Notes: generated by a model from the letters alone, not told the origin. DNA of 62,514 bases from JAAYPI01 sp036734385 (GCA_036734385.1 DAIMYQ010000007.1:1-62514); one strand, 5' to 3'. Numbered from the stretch's first letter, positions 33,496-43,165 are shown. Numbers and translations are program-made.

Positions 33496-34776
33496 TTAAT
33501 AGGCAAAAAGAGGATATTCAGACATAATTTGGTTTACTTTTTTACGTACAGATGTAATAACAGAATCGTTTTCAGAATTACAAAGTACTGTATCAATCAT
33601 TTCAGAAATTTCTAACATTAAGTTTTCTTTCGCACCCCTTGTTGTAATAGCAGGTGTACCTACACGAATACCCGAAGTTAAGAAAGGACTACGGCTGTCA
33701 AATGGAACCATATTTTTATTCACTGTAATATCTGCTTTTTCAAGAGCTTTTTCAGCTATTTTACCTGTTAATTCAGGAAATTTAGCACGTAAGTCAATCA
33801 ACATAGAGTGGTTATCTGTACCATCTGAAATAATTTTATAACCCTTATCTATAAAAGATTGAGCTAAAATAGCAGCATTTTTTTGTACTTGAGTTTGGTA
33901 TATTTTATACTCCGGTTGAAGAGCTTCACCAAAAGCAACTGCTTTAGAAGCAATTACGTGTTCCAATGGACCACCTTGAATGCCTGGAAAAACAGCAGAA
34001 TCTAATAACGCGGACATCATTTTGATTTCACCTTTTGGAGTTGTTTTTCCCCAAGGATTTGGAAAATCTTTTCCCAACAAAATAATACCTCCACGTGGAC
34101 CTCGCAATGTTTTGTGGGTTGTAGAAGTGACAATGTGAGCGTATTTTAAAGGATTATTAAGCAATCCTGCTGCAATTAAACCTGCAGGATGAGCCATGTC
34201 TATCATCAATAAAGCTCCTATTTGGTCAGCAATAGAACGCATACGAGCATAATCCCAATCACGAGAATAAGCAGAAGCTCCTCCGACAATTAATTTTGGA
34301 CGTTCGCGTAAAGCCACTTCTTCCATTTGATCATAATCAACTCTTCCTGTTTCAGCTTTTACATTATATTCCAATGGACGATATAAAATACCTGAACTAT
34401 TTACCAATGAACCATGAGAAAGGTGCCCGCCGTGAGAAAGATTCAGTCCTAAAAATTTGTCACCGGGATTTAAACAGGCTAAAAATACCGCAGCATTTGC
34501 TTGTGCTCCCGAGTGGGGTTGAACGTTAGCCCATTCTGCTCCGAAAATTTGTTTTAAACGATCGATAGCCAATTGTTCACTTAGATCAACCACATCACAA
34601 CCACCGTAGTATCTTTTTCCAGGATAACCCTCAGCATATTTGTTTGTTAGGCAAGACCCCATAGCTTCCAATACTTGTTCACTAACAAAGTTTTCTGAGG
34701 CAATAAGTTCAATTCCTTTTAATTGGCGCTTTTTCTCTTTTTCGATTATTTCGAAAATAGCCGTGTCTCTTTTCAT
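33496..34776 (-). CDS. glyA: Serine hydroxymethyltransferase
   Basis: PLP enzyme transferring the serine C1 unit to tetrahydrofolate, the main source of one-carbon units and glycine. The 426-aa protein has the PLP lysine in VTSTTHKTLRGPRGG near 225-239, ASENFVSEQVLEAMGS near the N-terminus, and NKYAEGYPGKRYYGGCDVVD near 45-64. It lies 8 bases downstream of ftsK and is almost certainly translated from the same transcript. Confidence 0.98.
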   Translation of the reverse strand: MKRDTAIFEIIEKEKKRQLKGIELIASENFVSEQVLEAMGSCLTNKYAEGYPGKRYYGGCDVVDLSEQLAIDRLKQIFGAEWANVQPHSGAQANAAVFLACLNPGDKFLGLNLSHGGHLSHGSLVNSSGILYRPLEYNVKAETGRVDYDQMEEVALRERPKLIVGGASAYSRDWDYARMRSIADQIGALLMIDMAHPAGLIAAGLLNNPLKYAHIVTSTTHKTLRGPRGGIILLGKDFPNPWGKTTPKGEIKMMSALLDSAVFPGIQGGPLEHVIASKAVAFGEALQPEYKIYQTQVQKNAAILAQSFIDKGYKIISDGTDNHSMLIDLRAKFPELTGKIAEKALEKADITVNKNMVPFDSRSPFLTSGIRVGTPAITTRGAKENLMLEISEMIDTVLCNSENDSVITSVRKKVNQIMSEYPLFAY

Positions 34777-34784
34777 GTGTTTAC

Positions 34785-37262
34785 TTATTTTAAATTGTCT
34801 AATATTCTGTCTAATTGCATTTCATCTTGTACCAAAACTTGTCTTGGTTTGCTGCCTTCCGGAGGTCCTAGAATTCCTGCAACCTCCAATTGATCAACGA
34901 TACGCCCGGCCCTATTATATCCAATAGAAAACTTACGTTGTATCATTGATGTAGAACCTTGTTGATGAATAACCAACAGACGAGCGGCTTCTTCAAACAT
35001 TGGGTCTCTTACACTCAAATCGACTCCACTCATATTAGTGTCACCATTTGATATTTCAGCTTCAGGTAAATAGAATGGGGTAGGATAACAACGTTGACTT
35101 TCTATAAAATTGCCAATATTTTCTATCTCAGGAGTATCAACAAAAGCACATTGAACACGAATTAAATCGCTTCCCTGAGAGAACAGCATATCTCCTCGAC
35201 CAATTAGCTGATTTGCCCCCGGACAGTCTAGAATCGTACGAGAATCAATCATGGAAGAAACCCTGAATGCTACTCTCGTTGGAAAATTAGCCTTTATAGA
35301 TCCTGTAATGATATTGGTAGAAGGTCTTTGTGTTGCGATAATCATGTGTATTCCCACAGCTCTTGCTAATTGAGCAATACGTGCAATGGGAAGTTCAATA
35401 TCTTTTCCGGCTGTCATAATTAAATCGCCAAACTCATCAATGATTACTACTATGTAAGGCAAATAACGGTGACCTTTTTCAGGATTCAAAGAACGCTTAA
35501 CAAATTTAGCATTGTACTCTTTGATGGTTCTGACATGTGCTTTTTTCAGTAAATCATAACGCGAATCCATCTCTTTTGTTAAAGAATTCAATGTTTGTAC
35601 TACTTTAGTCACATCTGTAATAATAGCTTCTTCCGCGTCGGGTAACTTTGCTAAAAAGTATTTCTCAATACTAGAGTAAATACTGAACTCTACTTTTTTA
35701 GGGTCTATAAGTACAAATTTAAGTTGCGAAGGATGTTTTTTATATAATAAAGATGTAATAATCGCATTTAATCCAACTGATTTTCCTTGTCCGGTAGCTC
35801 CTGCTACCAAGATGTGTGGCATTTTGCATAAATCAGCGATGAAAACCTCATTGGTAATCGTTTTACCAAATACAATTGGTAAGTCAAATTTTGATTCTTG
35901 GAATTTTTTAGAAGCTATAACAGAATGTATAGAAACTATTTGAGGATTCTTATTTGGAACCTCAATACCGATAGTCCCTTTACCCGGAATAGGAGCAATA
36001 ATACGAATTCCTAAGGCAGAAAGACTCAACGCAATGTCGTCTTCTAAACTGCGTATTTTAGAAATACGCACCCCAGCTTCCGGTATTATCTCATACAATG
36101 TAACTGTCGGCCCAACAGTTGCTTCCGTCTTTTTGATTTTGATGCCGTAATTTTCTAATGTTTCTGTGATTCGTTTTTTATTGGCAGCTTGCTCCTCTAA
36201 ATTTATTTCATTAGAAAAATCATATTTTTGTAACAAATCAAATGTCGGAAACTTGTAGTGCGGAATTTCCAATGTTGGATCATATTCGCCTAATTCTGCA
36301 AATTTATCGTACGTATCTTCGTTCCCAACTAGTTTTTCTTCTTCTGTCGGAATTATTTCTAACGGAGCATCTAAGTTGTCTTCATCAGGTTCGTCTGTTA
36401 CTAGCTCAGAATCTTCATCTTTTGGAACTTTGACTTCAAAATCGAGGTCGGTATCGTTTTCTTCTATAGTAGAAATTGGTTCTTCTTCCATTTCGATAAC
36501 CTCAAATTCTTCTTCAGTATCCTCGGAGTCAGCAGCTTTTTCTTCATTTAATTTTTCACTTTCAATTCCCATTTCCAAATCAGATTCAATATTGTCAATT
36601 GGTTCCTGTTTTTTTCTTCTGAAAAGATCAAGAAGAGAATATTGAAATATTTTTTGTATAAATGGGAGTGTTGAAATAAATGCTAAAATCAAAAATACCA
36701 AAATAGTTGAACCAAGTAATAAAATTATACCTGAAACTCCCATTACGGTATTTAATATATGTGCCAGCTGATTTCCGTGATTTCCACCTAATTGAATGAA
36801 TGAAATAGATGATGTTTCAGGATAGAAAACGCCAAAAAACAAAGAAATCCAGATTGTAAAAAATGCACATGAAATGAATTGTTTTACGATTGAATATTTT
36901 TTGTTCGGATTAAGTAATTTTAAACCTAATGAAAAAGCAAAAATTACCAAGAAAAAGGAAGATACACCAAACCACTTGTTGATCATGATGTCGGCAAGGC
37001 GAGCACCCGAAGCACCTCCTAAATTTTCAAATTCTTTATGTTCCTTTATTAAATCAGAATAGGAATAATTCAAAAGATTATAATCATTTCCACCCGAAAA
37101 CAAAAAAGAGGTTAGAGAAAGGAAAATATAGCAAGAGCCAACCATGATAATAAGACCTACTATAAAACGAAGTTTTTCATTGCGAAAGAAACCAGAAAAA
37201 CCTTTGTTAGACGAGGATGAATTCTTTTCCTTTTGATTTTCTGTTTTATTTTTTTTTGTCAT
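34785..37262 (-). CDS. ftsK: DNA translocase FtsK
   Basis: Septum-anchored motor that pumps chromosome termini at division. The 825-aa protein has four or five N-terminal membrane helices (about 32-210), an acidic linker (about 220-330), the motor with Walker A GATGQGKSVG near 478 and Walker B YIVVIIDEFGDLI, and a C-terminal gamma winged helix (SIGYNRAGRIVDQLEVAGIL) that reads orientation sequences. A perfect -7 box lies upstream. It heads the ftsK-glyA-prs run. Confidence 0.96.
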   Translation of the reverse strand: MTKKNKTENQKEKNSSSSNKGFSGFFRNEKLRFIVGLIIMVGSCYIFLSLTSFLFSGGNDYNLLNYSYSDLIKEHKEFENLGGASGARLADIMINKWFGVSSFFLVIFAFSLGLKLLNPNKKYSIVKQFISCAFFTIWISLFFGVFYPETSSISFIQLGGNHGNQLAHILNTVMGVSGIILLLGSTILVFLILAFISTLPFIQKIFQYSLLDLFRRKKQEPIDNIESDLEMGIESEKLNEEKAADSEDTEEEFEVIEMEEEPISTIEENDTDLDFEVKVPKDEDSELVTDEPDEDNLDAPLEIIPTEEEKLVGNEDTYDKFAELGEYDPTLEIPHYKFPTFDLLQKYDFSNEINLEEQAANKKRITETLENYGIKIKKTEATVGPTVTLYEIIPEAGVRISKIRSLEDDIALSLSALGIRIIAPIPGKGTIGIEVPNKNPQIVSIHSVIASKKFQESKFDLPIVFGKTITNEVFIADLCKMPHILVAGATGQGKSVGLNAIITSLLYKKHPSQLKFVLIDPKKVEFSIYSSIEKYFLAKLPDAEEAIITDVTKVVQTLNSLTKEMDSRYDLLKKAHVRTIKEYNAKFVKRSLNPEKGHRYLPYIVVIIDEFGDLIMTAGKDIELPIARIAQLARAVGIHMIIATQRPSTNIITGSIKANFPTRVAFRVSSMIDSRTILDCPGANQLIGRGDMLFSQGSDLIRVQCAFVDTPEIENIGNFIESQRCYPTPFYLPEAEISNGDTNMSGVDLSVRDPMFEEAARLLVIHQQGSTSMIQRKFSIGYNRAGRIVDQLEVAGILGPPEGSKPRQVLVQDEMQLDRILDNLK

Positions 37263-37291
37263 ATTGTGTAGGAGGTTGGGCTTTTGCTGTG

Positions 37292-37299
37292 CAAAGGTA
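37292..37299 (-). promoter_or_regulatory. Promoter -7 box of ftsK
   Basis: Perfect TACCTTTG on the minus strand; transcript start near 37287, leader about 25 bases. No clear -33 element at standard spacing. Confidence 0.5.
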
Positions 37300-37443
37300 A
37301 AAAAAAATAATATGAACGAAGAAGTATTTTAAAGTTAGTTTTTAACAAGTATTTTGTTTTTAAATGCAAAAACAAACGTCCACGAAGAATAACTTTTACT
37401 TGCTTTTTTATTCAAAATAAAATTGCCTTTTTTAGGAAGAAAT

Positions 37444-38265
37444 TTACCAACACAGAACGTATAAATCAGGCCGTGGATTTATAAACATAATCGGTACTTT
37501 GGCTGTTTTAAAAGCGTGCAATTCCTTTGGACCAAAGAAAATATCGTCCAAACCATAATCTCGAGAAGTCGATACTATAATCATTCCTGCATTTATTTTT
37601 TCGGCAAGTACAGCAGCTTCTTTTTCTACACCAAAACTATCTGATTTGGCTTTCATTACAGAACAAACCAGGTCAAATTTATGATAAAGATCTTCGATGC
37701 TTTGTACGTTTTTAGGTGTTTTGGAGCCATAATCATTGGCTTGCAAAATAACAATTTCTGATTTTAGAAATCGTCCCATGTTAGAGGAGTAGGGTCCCTT
37801 TTCTTTTTCTTCATTGAGAAATCCTACCGGAACAAGTATTTTCGAAAAATTAATGGATTCGGAGTATTCTTCTTTCGTAAAAATAAAAGGGATACGAAGT
37901 TCTCTTAAGTTCTTGAACAAAAACATTGGATTCCGGTATCTTCCTTTCTTCGTTATTTCAAAAAATACCATGGGCGTTTCTGTCCTTTGTGTTAGGTCGG
38001 GTATATTTGTTACATTACCCTCTACAACATAATAGGATAGGTTTACGTTTGTTTCTTGTTGCTCTTGTTCTATTTTATTTTTCCAAAATCCATCAATACC
38101 CTCGTAATCAGAATATTCCGAGCTTTTTAGTAAGATTAAGAACGAGATATCCTTTTCAAAGCCTTTGGCATATTCTAACGCACATTCGTAAGCTTTTTTA
38201 GGAAATTTTTTAGTATCTGCAATGACCAAAAAATGGCGAGAATATAGTATTTCTTCTATCAACAT
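37444..38265 (-). CDS. Universal stress protein family (tandem-Usp-like)
   Basis: A 273-aa cytoplasmic protein. It starts MLIEEILYSRHFLVIADTKK and its C-terminal half holds a Usp domain: FSKILVPVGFLNEEKEKGPY near 155-175 and the end AGMIIVSTSRDYGLDDIFFG...VPIMFINPRPDLYV. The first half looks like a degenerate second Usp domain. The ATP loop G-x2-G-x9-G(S/T) is not intact, so nucleotide binding is doubtful. The start is set 21 codons inside the longest frame, because the promoter box TAAATTTG (38292-38299) would overlap the longer reading. Confidence 0.72.
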   Translation of the reverse strand: MLIEEILYSRHFLVIADTKKFPKKAYECALEYAKGFEKDISFLILLKSSEYSDYEGIDGFWKNKIEQEQQETNVNLSYYVVEGNVTNIPDLTQRTETPMVFFEITKKGRYRNPMFLFKNLRELRIPFIFTKEEYSESINFSKILVPVGFLNEEKEKGPYSSNMGRFLKSEIVILQANDYGSKTPKNVQSIEDLYHKFDLVCSVMKAKSDSFGVEKEAAVLAEKINAGMIIVSTSRDYGLDDIFFGPKELHAFKTAKVPIMFINPRPDLYVLCW

Positions 38266-38291
38266 AACCGACAAATAAAAATAAATGAGGT

Positions 38292-38322
38292 CAAATTTAG
38301 GTAAAAAAATCTTTTGTTCAAG
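38292..38322 (-). promoter_or_regulatory. Promoter of the usp-like gene
   Basis: Minus strand: perfect -7 box TAAATTTG (38292-38299) with CTTG (38319-38322) at a 19-base spacing. Leader about 22 bases. Confidence 0.6.
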
Positions 38323-38350
38323 AAACAAAAGCTAAAATCATATTTTTTTA

Positions 38351-38358
38351 TAACTTTG
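38351..38358 (+). promoter_or_regulatory. Promoter -7 box of hisS
   Basis: Perfect TAACTTTG; the ATG of hisS is 22 bases downstream of the box. No good -33 match. Confidence 0.5.
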
Positions 38359-38380
38359 AGCCTTCAAAAAATCCCAAGAA

Positions 38381-39535
38381 ATGAAACCTAGCATACCAAA
38401 AGGAACTCGTGATTTTTTGCCTGAAGAAATGGCAAAACGAAATTATATCTTCAGTACAATAAAAGATAGTTTTCGTTTGTATGGTTTTAATCAAATAGAA
38501 ACGCCATCTATAGAAAACCTCTCTACTTTAATGGGGAAATATGGTGAAGAAGGTGATAAATTGCTTTTCAAAATATTGAACTCAGGAGATTACTTGAGAG
38601 ACCTTTCCGAAGAAGAATTAATCGCCAAGAATAGCAGCAAAATAATTACTAAAATTTCAGAAAAAGGTTTACGTTACGATTTAACCGTTCCTTTTGCTCG
38701 TTTTGTTGTACAATATCGCGACAAAATAACATTTCCATTTAAACGTTACCAAATTCAACCGGTTTGGCGTGCTGATAGACCTCAAAAAGGTCGTTACAGA
38801 GAATTTTTTCAATGTGATGCTGATGTCGTAGGGAGTGATTCCTTATTGAATGAAGTAGAATTAATTCAACTTATAGACGAGGTCTTTTCTAAATTAAAAA
38901 TAAACGTGGCAATTAANNNNNNNNNNNNNNNNNNNNNNNNNNNNNNNNNNNNNNNNNNNNNNNNNNNNNNNNNNNNNNNNNNNNNNNNNNNNNNNNNNNN
39001 NNNNNNNNNNNNNNNNTTGAATAGTTCTCTTGAAATTGATTTAACACTTGCTCGTGGACTCAATTATTATACAGGCTCTATCATTGAAGTACAAGCAAAA
39101 GATGTAGAAATGGGCAGTATTGCGGGTGGTGGTCGTTACGATAATTTAACTGGAATATTTGGTATGGAAGGTGTTTCCGGTGTTGGTATTTCTTTTGGGG
39201 CAGACCGTATTTATGATGTTCTTAATCAATTAGATTTGTATCCTTCCGAAAATTTAGAAAAAACGAAGGCTCTCTTCTTAAATTTTGGGGGAAAAGAGTT
39301 CTTGTATTGTTTGCCATTACTTAAAAAAATGAGAGACTCCGGTATAAATGCGGAAATTTATCCTGATGTAGTAAAACTAAAGAAACAGATGTCTTATGCT
39401 GATGCAAAAGGAATTAAGTACGTCATTATTGCAGGTGAAACGGAGGTTTCTGAAAACGTCGTTACAATTAAAAATATGCTTACTGGAAATCAAGACAAAG
39501 TAACATTAGAGGATTTAATTGCTAAAATAAACTAA
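38381..39535 (+). CDS. hisS: Histidyl-tRNA synthetase (contains an assembly gap)
   Basis: Class II synthetase charging tRNA-His. It starts MKPSIPKGTRDFLPEE; motif 2 is GRYREFFQCDADVVG near 143, the His-specific loop reads LARGLNYYTGSIIEV (Asn where many bacteria have Asp), motif 3 is GVSGVGISFGADR, and a C-terminal anticodon domain follows. The gap of 100 N lies between INVAI and LNSSLEIDL. The bacterial family normally has about 100 residues there, so some 300 bases rather than 100 are probably missing. The frame is kept across the gap. Confidence 0.95.
   Translation: MKPSIPKGTRDFLPEEMAKRNYIFSTIKDSFRLYGFNQIETPSIENLSTLMGKYGEEGDKLLFKILNSGDYLRDLSEEELIAKNSSKIITKISEKGLRYDLTVPFARFVVQYRDKITFPFKRYQIQPVWRADRPQKGRYREFFQCDADVVGSDSLLNEVELIQLIDEVFSKLKINVAIXXXXXXXXXXXXXXXXXXXXXXXXXXXXXXXXXXLNSSLEIDLTLARGLNYYTGSIIEVQAKDVEMGSIAGGGRYDNLTGIFGMEGVSGVGISFGADRIYDVLNQLDLYPSENLEKTKALFLNFGGKEFLYCLPLLKKMRDSGINAEIYPDVVKLKKQMSYADAKGIKYVIIAGETEVSENVVTIKNMLTGNQDKVTLEDLIAKIN
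38917..39016. other. Assembly gap 2 (100 N)
   Basis: Exactly 100 N in the middle of hisS. Conserved spacing in HisRS argues for roughly 300 missing bases, so the number is a scaffold placeholder. Confidence 0.95.
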
Positions 39536-39620
39536 AAGAAGCCTATTTATTATTCATTGTTAAAATAAGAATTACTTATTGACGTTTACTTATTACAGCA
39601 CAAATACAAATAATTATATT

Positions 39621-40352
39621 TTGAGGAAAAAATATATATTCATATTTATAGCCTTCTTTGTTTCTATTGTAAGTGTTTTTGGACAATCGGATAGAGGAGT
39701 CATTAGAAATTTACAGGCTGTTGATAGGGAACGGATACATTTCGGATTTATTTTAGGATTAAATTATTCCGATTATACTGTAGCCCCTTCCAACACTGTA
39801 ACTTCTGAGGGTAATATATTGTACGCTGCCTCCGAAGGTCTTTCTCCCGGTTTTACCGTAGGTATGATTGTGGATTTGCGACTGTTTGAGTATATGAATC
39901 TTCGATTCATGCCAACCTTAGACTTGGGTCAAAGAAATATTAGTTTTGTGGAATTACTGCCTAATACGCAAGTAAGGATTGATGACCCGACAATTATCAA
40001 TGTAAAATCAACTTCTGTAAATTTACCATTTTATATTAAATACAGTGCTAAAAGGGTTGGAAACTATCGTCCATACCTCATTGCCGGAGGTGGTCCATCT
40101 ATCAATCTGGCACGTTCGAAAGTAGATCCTATTTTGGTTGAACCATTTGATATTCAGCTTTCTTTTGGTGTCGGTTGTGATTTTTATCTTCAGTATTTTA
40201 AACTGTGTCCCGAAATCAAGTTCGGCTTTGGATTTTTCGATATGTTAGATAGAGATCATCCTGAAATTATGGGTACTGTAGATCAAAAATATACAGATGC
40301 AATTTCAAAGCTTTCTCCTCGTTTGGTAACTGTAACGTTTAATTTTGAGTAG
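39621..40352 (+). CDS. porT: PorT-family outer-membrane beta-barrel protein (type IX secretion)
   Basis: A roughly 243-aa exported barrel related to PorT, needed for the type IX secretion system. After a signal peptide (RKKYIFIFIAFFVSIVSVFG) come amphipathic strands with NLPFYIKYSAK, YRPYLIAGGGPSINLARSK near 150-170, and a terminal aromatic residue pattern ending VTVTFNFE. No ATG precedes the signal peptide in this frame; TTG at 39621 is the best start and an upstream TTG at 39579 is less likely. It follows hisS by about 85 bases. Its last 14 bases overlap the convergent cca gene. Confidence 0.8.
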   Translation: MRKKYIFIFIAFFVSIVSVFGQSDRGVIRNLQAVDRERIHFGFILGLNYSDYTVAPSNTVTSEGNILYAASEGLSPGFTVGMIVDLRLFEYMNLRFMPTLDLGQRNISFVELLPNTQVRIDDPTIINVKSTSVNLPFYIKYSAKRVGNYRPYLIAGGGPSINLARSKVDPILVEPFDIQLSFGVGCDFYLQYFKLCPEIKFGFGFFDMLDRDHPEIMGTVDQKYTDAISKLSPRLVTVTFNFE

Positions 40353-41757
40353 ATTTTATTTCTAATCCGAATTTTTTTCCCAGTTCTAACATGAGTTTTC
40401 GAGCAGGTTCGTGTTCATTTGAAATTTTTCCATCCAAAATAGCCTCTTTAATCGTCATTTTGATTGTCCCAACAATAGCACAAGGTTGCAAATCAAATGT
40501 TTCCATAATTTCTTGACCGGAAACGGGAGGCTGAAAATTTCGCACTTTATCTTTAAATTCTATTTCTTTTAATTTCTGACGAACAATTTGTAAATTTTGC
40601 AAGAAACGAGCCACTTTCTGTTCGTTTTTAGAGGTTATATCTGCCTCACAAAGTATCATTAAATCATCGATATCATCTCCTGCGTCAAACAGCAAACGTC
40701 TTATAGCAGAATCTGTTATTTCCTCCTCCACCAATGCAATAGGACGCATGTGTAAAAGTACCATTTTTTGGACATATTTCATTTTCTCGTTCATAGGCAT
40801 TTTCATTCTTTTAAAAATAGAAGGAATCATTTTTTCTCCTATGAAATTATGGTTGTAGAAAGTCCATCCTGTACCATCAATAAACTTCTTAGTAGCAGGT
40901 TTAGCAATGTCATGAAAAAGGGCAGCCCAACGTAGCCAAATATTGTCGCTGACGATAGCTATTTTATCCAACACTTCGAGAGTATGCAGAAAATTATCTT
41001 TGTGTCCTTGACCATTTTTTGTTTCAATGCCCTTTAAGGCAAGTAATTCGGGGAAAATATACTCTAATAAATTGCTCCTTTCAAGCAGAATAAAACCCAC
41101 AGAAGGCTTCGTTGAAGCCATTATTTTTTGTAATTCGTCGAAAATTCTTTCTTTCGAGATGATATTTAATCGTTCTTTGTTTCGGTTGATTGCGGCAAAT
41201 GTATTTTCCTCAATGGAAAATTCCAACTGTGTTGCGAAGCGTATACATCTAATCATTCTTAGAGGGTCGTCGCTAAATGTTATATCGGGGCTTAAAGGGG
41301 TTCTTATCAATCGAATATTTAGGTCTCGTGTTCCAGAAAAAGGGTCTAAAAGTTCCCCATATCTTATTTTATTTAAACAAATAGCCAAGGCATTAATAGT
41401 AAAATCCCGGCGATTTTGGTCATCTTCTAATGTTCCATTTTCGATCAAGGGTTTCCTGGAATCAATTCTATAAGATTCCTTTCTAGCTCCAACAAATTCA
41501 ATTTCTAAGTTTTCAAACTTTACCTGAGCAGTACCGAAATTCTTAAAAACACTTAAACGAGCTTTTTTACCTATTTTCTGTGCTACTTTTTCTGCCAATT
41601 CAATGCCATTACCAATGACCACAATGTCTATATCTTTAGAAGGCCGTTGTAAAAAAATATCTCGAACATAACCGCCTATGACATAGCAATCTTCACCCAT
41701 TTCATCAGCACATTCCGAAATAATAAGAAATATGTTATTTTGTATATATTGTTTCAT
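40339..41757 (-). CDS. cca: CCA tRNA nucleotidyltransferase with HD domain
   Basis: Adds or repairs the 3'-CCA of tRNAs, required here because the complete tRNA genes in this window do not encode CCA. The 472-aa protein has the class II nucleotidyltransferase head GGYVRDIFLQRPSKDIDIVV near 27-46 (the DxD metal pair), RRDFTINALAICL near 115, and an HD phosphohydrolase domain with LFHDIAKPATKK near 277. The HD domain separates this type from poly(A) polymerase I. The 3' end overlaps porT by 14 bases. Confidence 0.93.
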   Translation of the reverse strand: MKQYIQNNIFLIISECADEMGEDCYVIGGYVRDIFLQRPSKDIDIVVIGNGIELAEKVAQKIGKKARLSVFKNFGTAQVKFENLEIEFVGARKESYRIDSRKPLIENGTLEDDQNRRDFTINALAICLNKIRYGELLDPFSGTRDLNIRLIRTPLSPDITFSDDPLRMIRCIRFATQLEFSIEENTFAAINRNKERLNIISKERIFDELQKIMASTKPSVGFILLERSNLLEYIFPELLALKGIETKNGQGHKDNFLHTLEVLDKIAIVSDNIWLRWAALFHDIAKPATKKFIDGTGWTFYNHNFIGEKMIPSIFKRMKMPMNEKMKYVQKMVLLHMRPIALVEEEITDSAIRRLLFDAGDDIDDLMILCEADITSKNEQKVARFLQNLQIVRQKLKEIEFKDKVRNFQPPVSGQEIMETFDLQPCAIVGTIKMTIKEAILDGKISNEHEPARKLMLELGKKFGLEIKSTQN

Positions 41758-41821
41758 GCAGAATTAAGCATTATTAACCCGACAAAAGTACTTTCTTTAT
41801 ACTAATCTTACAAAAAAATAT

Positions 41822-41829
41822 TATTTTTG
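41822..41829 (+). promoter_or_regulatory. Promoter -7 box of the lipoprotein-thioredoxin unit
   Basis: Perfect TATTTTTG, with a T-rich TTAT about 21 bases upstream as a weak -33. Leader to the ATG at 41849 about 14 bases. Confidence 0.5.
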
Positions 41830-41848
41830 TGAGCAATTGGTCAATTTT

Positions 41849-42697
41849 ATGAAGAGAACAGATATTTACATTTTATTTTTTTTTCTGCTTTTTTTTTCTG
41901 CTTGCAAAAATCATAAGCCAAAGTTGCCCGATACTTATTTGCGACAAGCCAATAAACTATTCCAAGAAAGTAACACAACCTTGGCAAAAACTTATTTGGA
42001 TTCTGTCCATATTCTTTTTCCTGAAAATATTGATGCGAGGAAAAAAGCTGTACACATGATGTACAAGGTGGAATTTAAGGAGGAAAACAGAAATCTACAA
42101 TATTACGATAGCGTATTTGCTCTCAGAAAAAGAAATTTAGATTCATGTAGTAGTAAATTTATTCTTGTTAGAGACACCATTTATGAAAATTCTGCCGTAT
42201 ACGTACATGTTGAACAGAAAAATAATGATTATCCACGTACACGGTTAAAATGTGAAATAGCCATGAATGGGGATGTAACGCTTACAAGTGTTTATGGAGG
42301 TCAAGTTCCCATAAAACACACATCTTTCAAGGTCAGTTCTGGAGATGTGTTTGCAGAAACATTGAGAGTGCCTATAGATGAAGCTTTTAATTATTCTTTT
42401 AAAGATTTAGGCGTAACATGGGAATTTGTAACGTATGTGCCTAAAGTACAAAATGGAACATTACTTTTTATTTATAAATATGCTGATAAAAACATAAAAG
42501 TAACTTTGAATGGTGACCATAAATATATTTTTTATCTTGAAAAATTGGATAAAAGTATCATTAAAGAATCGGTCGATTTTGCTATTATAGTCAGAGATGT
42601 CGATTTGTTAAAAAGAAATATAAGTAAATCAAAAGCTAAAATTGAATTGCTACGGAAAAGGATGGCAAATCAAAAACAACTTCAGAAACATTTGTAA
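41849..42697 (+). CDS. Uncharacterised lipoprotein
   Basis: A 282-aa protein with a lipoprotein signal: hydrophobic core YILFFFLLFF then SAC, Cys19 being the lipidation site. A TPR-like helical stretch follows (about 30-75: QANKLFQESNTTLAKTYLDS). Then comes a beta-rich middle (about 95-220) and a C-terminal coiled coil (about 240-280, ISKSKAKIELLRKRMANQKQ). I do not recognise the family by name. It is followed after 15 bases by a secreted thioredoxin, which suggests a shared envelope role. Confidence 0.8.
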   Translation: MKRTDIYILFFFLLFFSACKNHKPKLPDTYLRQANKLFQESNTTLAKTYLDSVHILFPENIDARKKAVHMMYKVEFKEENRNLQYYDSVFALRKRNLDSCSSKFILVRDTIYENSAVYVHVEQKNNDYPRTRLKCEIAMNGDVTLTSVYGGQVPIKHTSFKVSSGDVFAETLRVPIDEAFNYSFKDLGVTWEFVTYVPKVQNGTLLFIYKYADKNIKVTLNGDHKYIFYLEKLDKSIIKESVDFAIIVRDVDLLKRNISKSKAKIELLRKRMANQKQLQKHL

Positions 42698-42712
42698 CAT
42701 GTTGATAGTTAG

Positions 42713-43165
42713 ATGGGTATGAGAAAGTCGTATGCGTTGTTTATTTTTTCTCTTGTGATGGTGATGACAAACTCATTATCTGCACAGGAAAAAATAGGAA
42801 AAGAAGAATTCCTGAAAAAAATATGGAATTATGAAGAGGATCCTAACGAGTTTATATTAAGGTCAGACAAACCTGTAATTTTGGATTTTTATGCTGATTG
42901 GTGTGGACCATGTCGCATGCTTGCTCCTGAATTAGTGGCAATACAAAATGAATATTCAGGGAGGATTGTTATTTATAAGATTAATGTGGATCATGAAAGA
43001 GAATTGGCTCAAATTTTTAATGCAAGGGCTTTGCCTACAATTTTCTTCATCCCTAAGGAGGGTGGACCTACTTATGTACAAGGCTACCGCACAAAAGAAG
43101 AACTAAAACAAATGGTAGATAACTTTTTGCTAATAAAACCACGGATTCAAGAAAAAGGAGATTGA
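42713..43165 (+). CDS. Exported thioredoxin-like protein
   Basis: A 150-aa protein with a signal peptide (about 1-24, ending NSLSAQ) and a thioredoxin domain. The redox motif WCGPC has Cys64 and Cys67, and the cis-proline is in ARALPTIFFI near 113. It should act as a periplasmic thiol-disulfide enzyme, perhaps serving the lipoprotein encoded just before it. CGPC is the reducing-type motif, so reduction rather than oxidation of disulfides is likely. Confidence 0.92.
   Translation: MGMRKSYALFIFSLVMVMTNSLSAQEKIGKEEFLKKIWNYEEDPNEFILRSDKPVILDFYADWCGPCRMLAPELVAIQNEYSGRIVIYKINVDHERELAQIFNARALPTIFFIPKEGGPTYVQGYRTKEELKQMVDNFLLIKPRIQEKGD

Noticed and set aside
37269..37277. AGGAGG as a ribosome binding site near ftsK
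   Set aside because: It is on the plus strand, while ftsK is on the minus strand; no gene starts downstream of it in the plus direction.
41027..41473. 148-codon plus-strand frame opposite cca
   Set aside because: It lies wholly inside a well-conserved gene, shows no protein-like motif, and has no promoter box.
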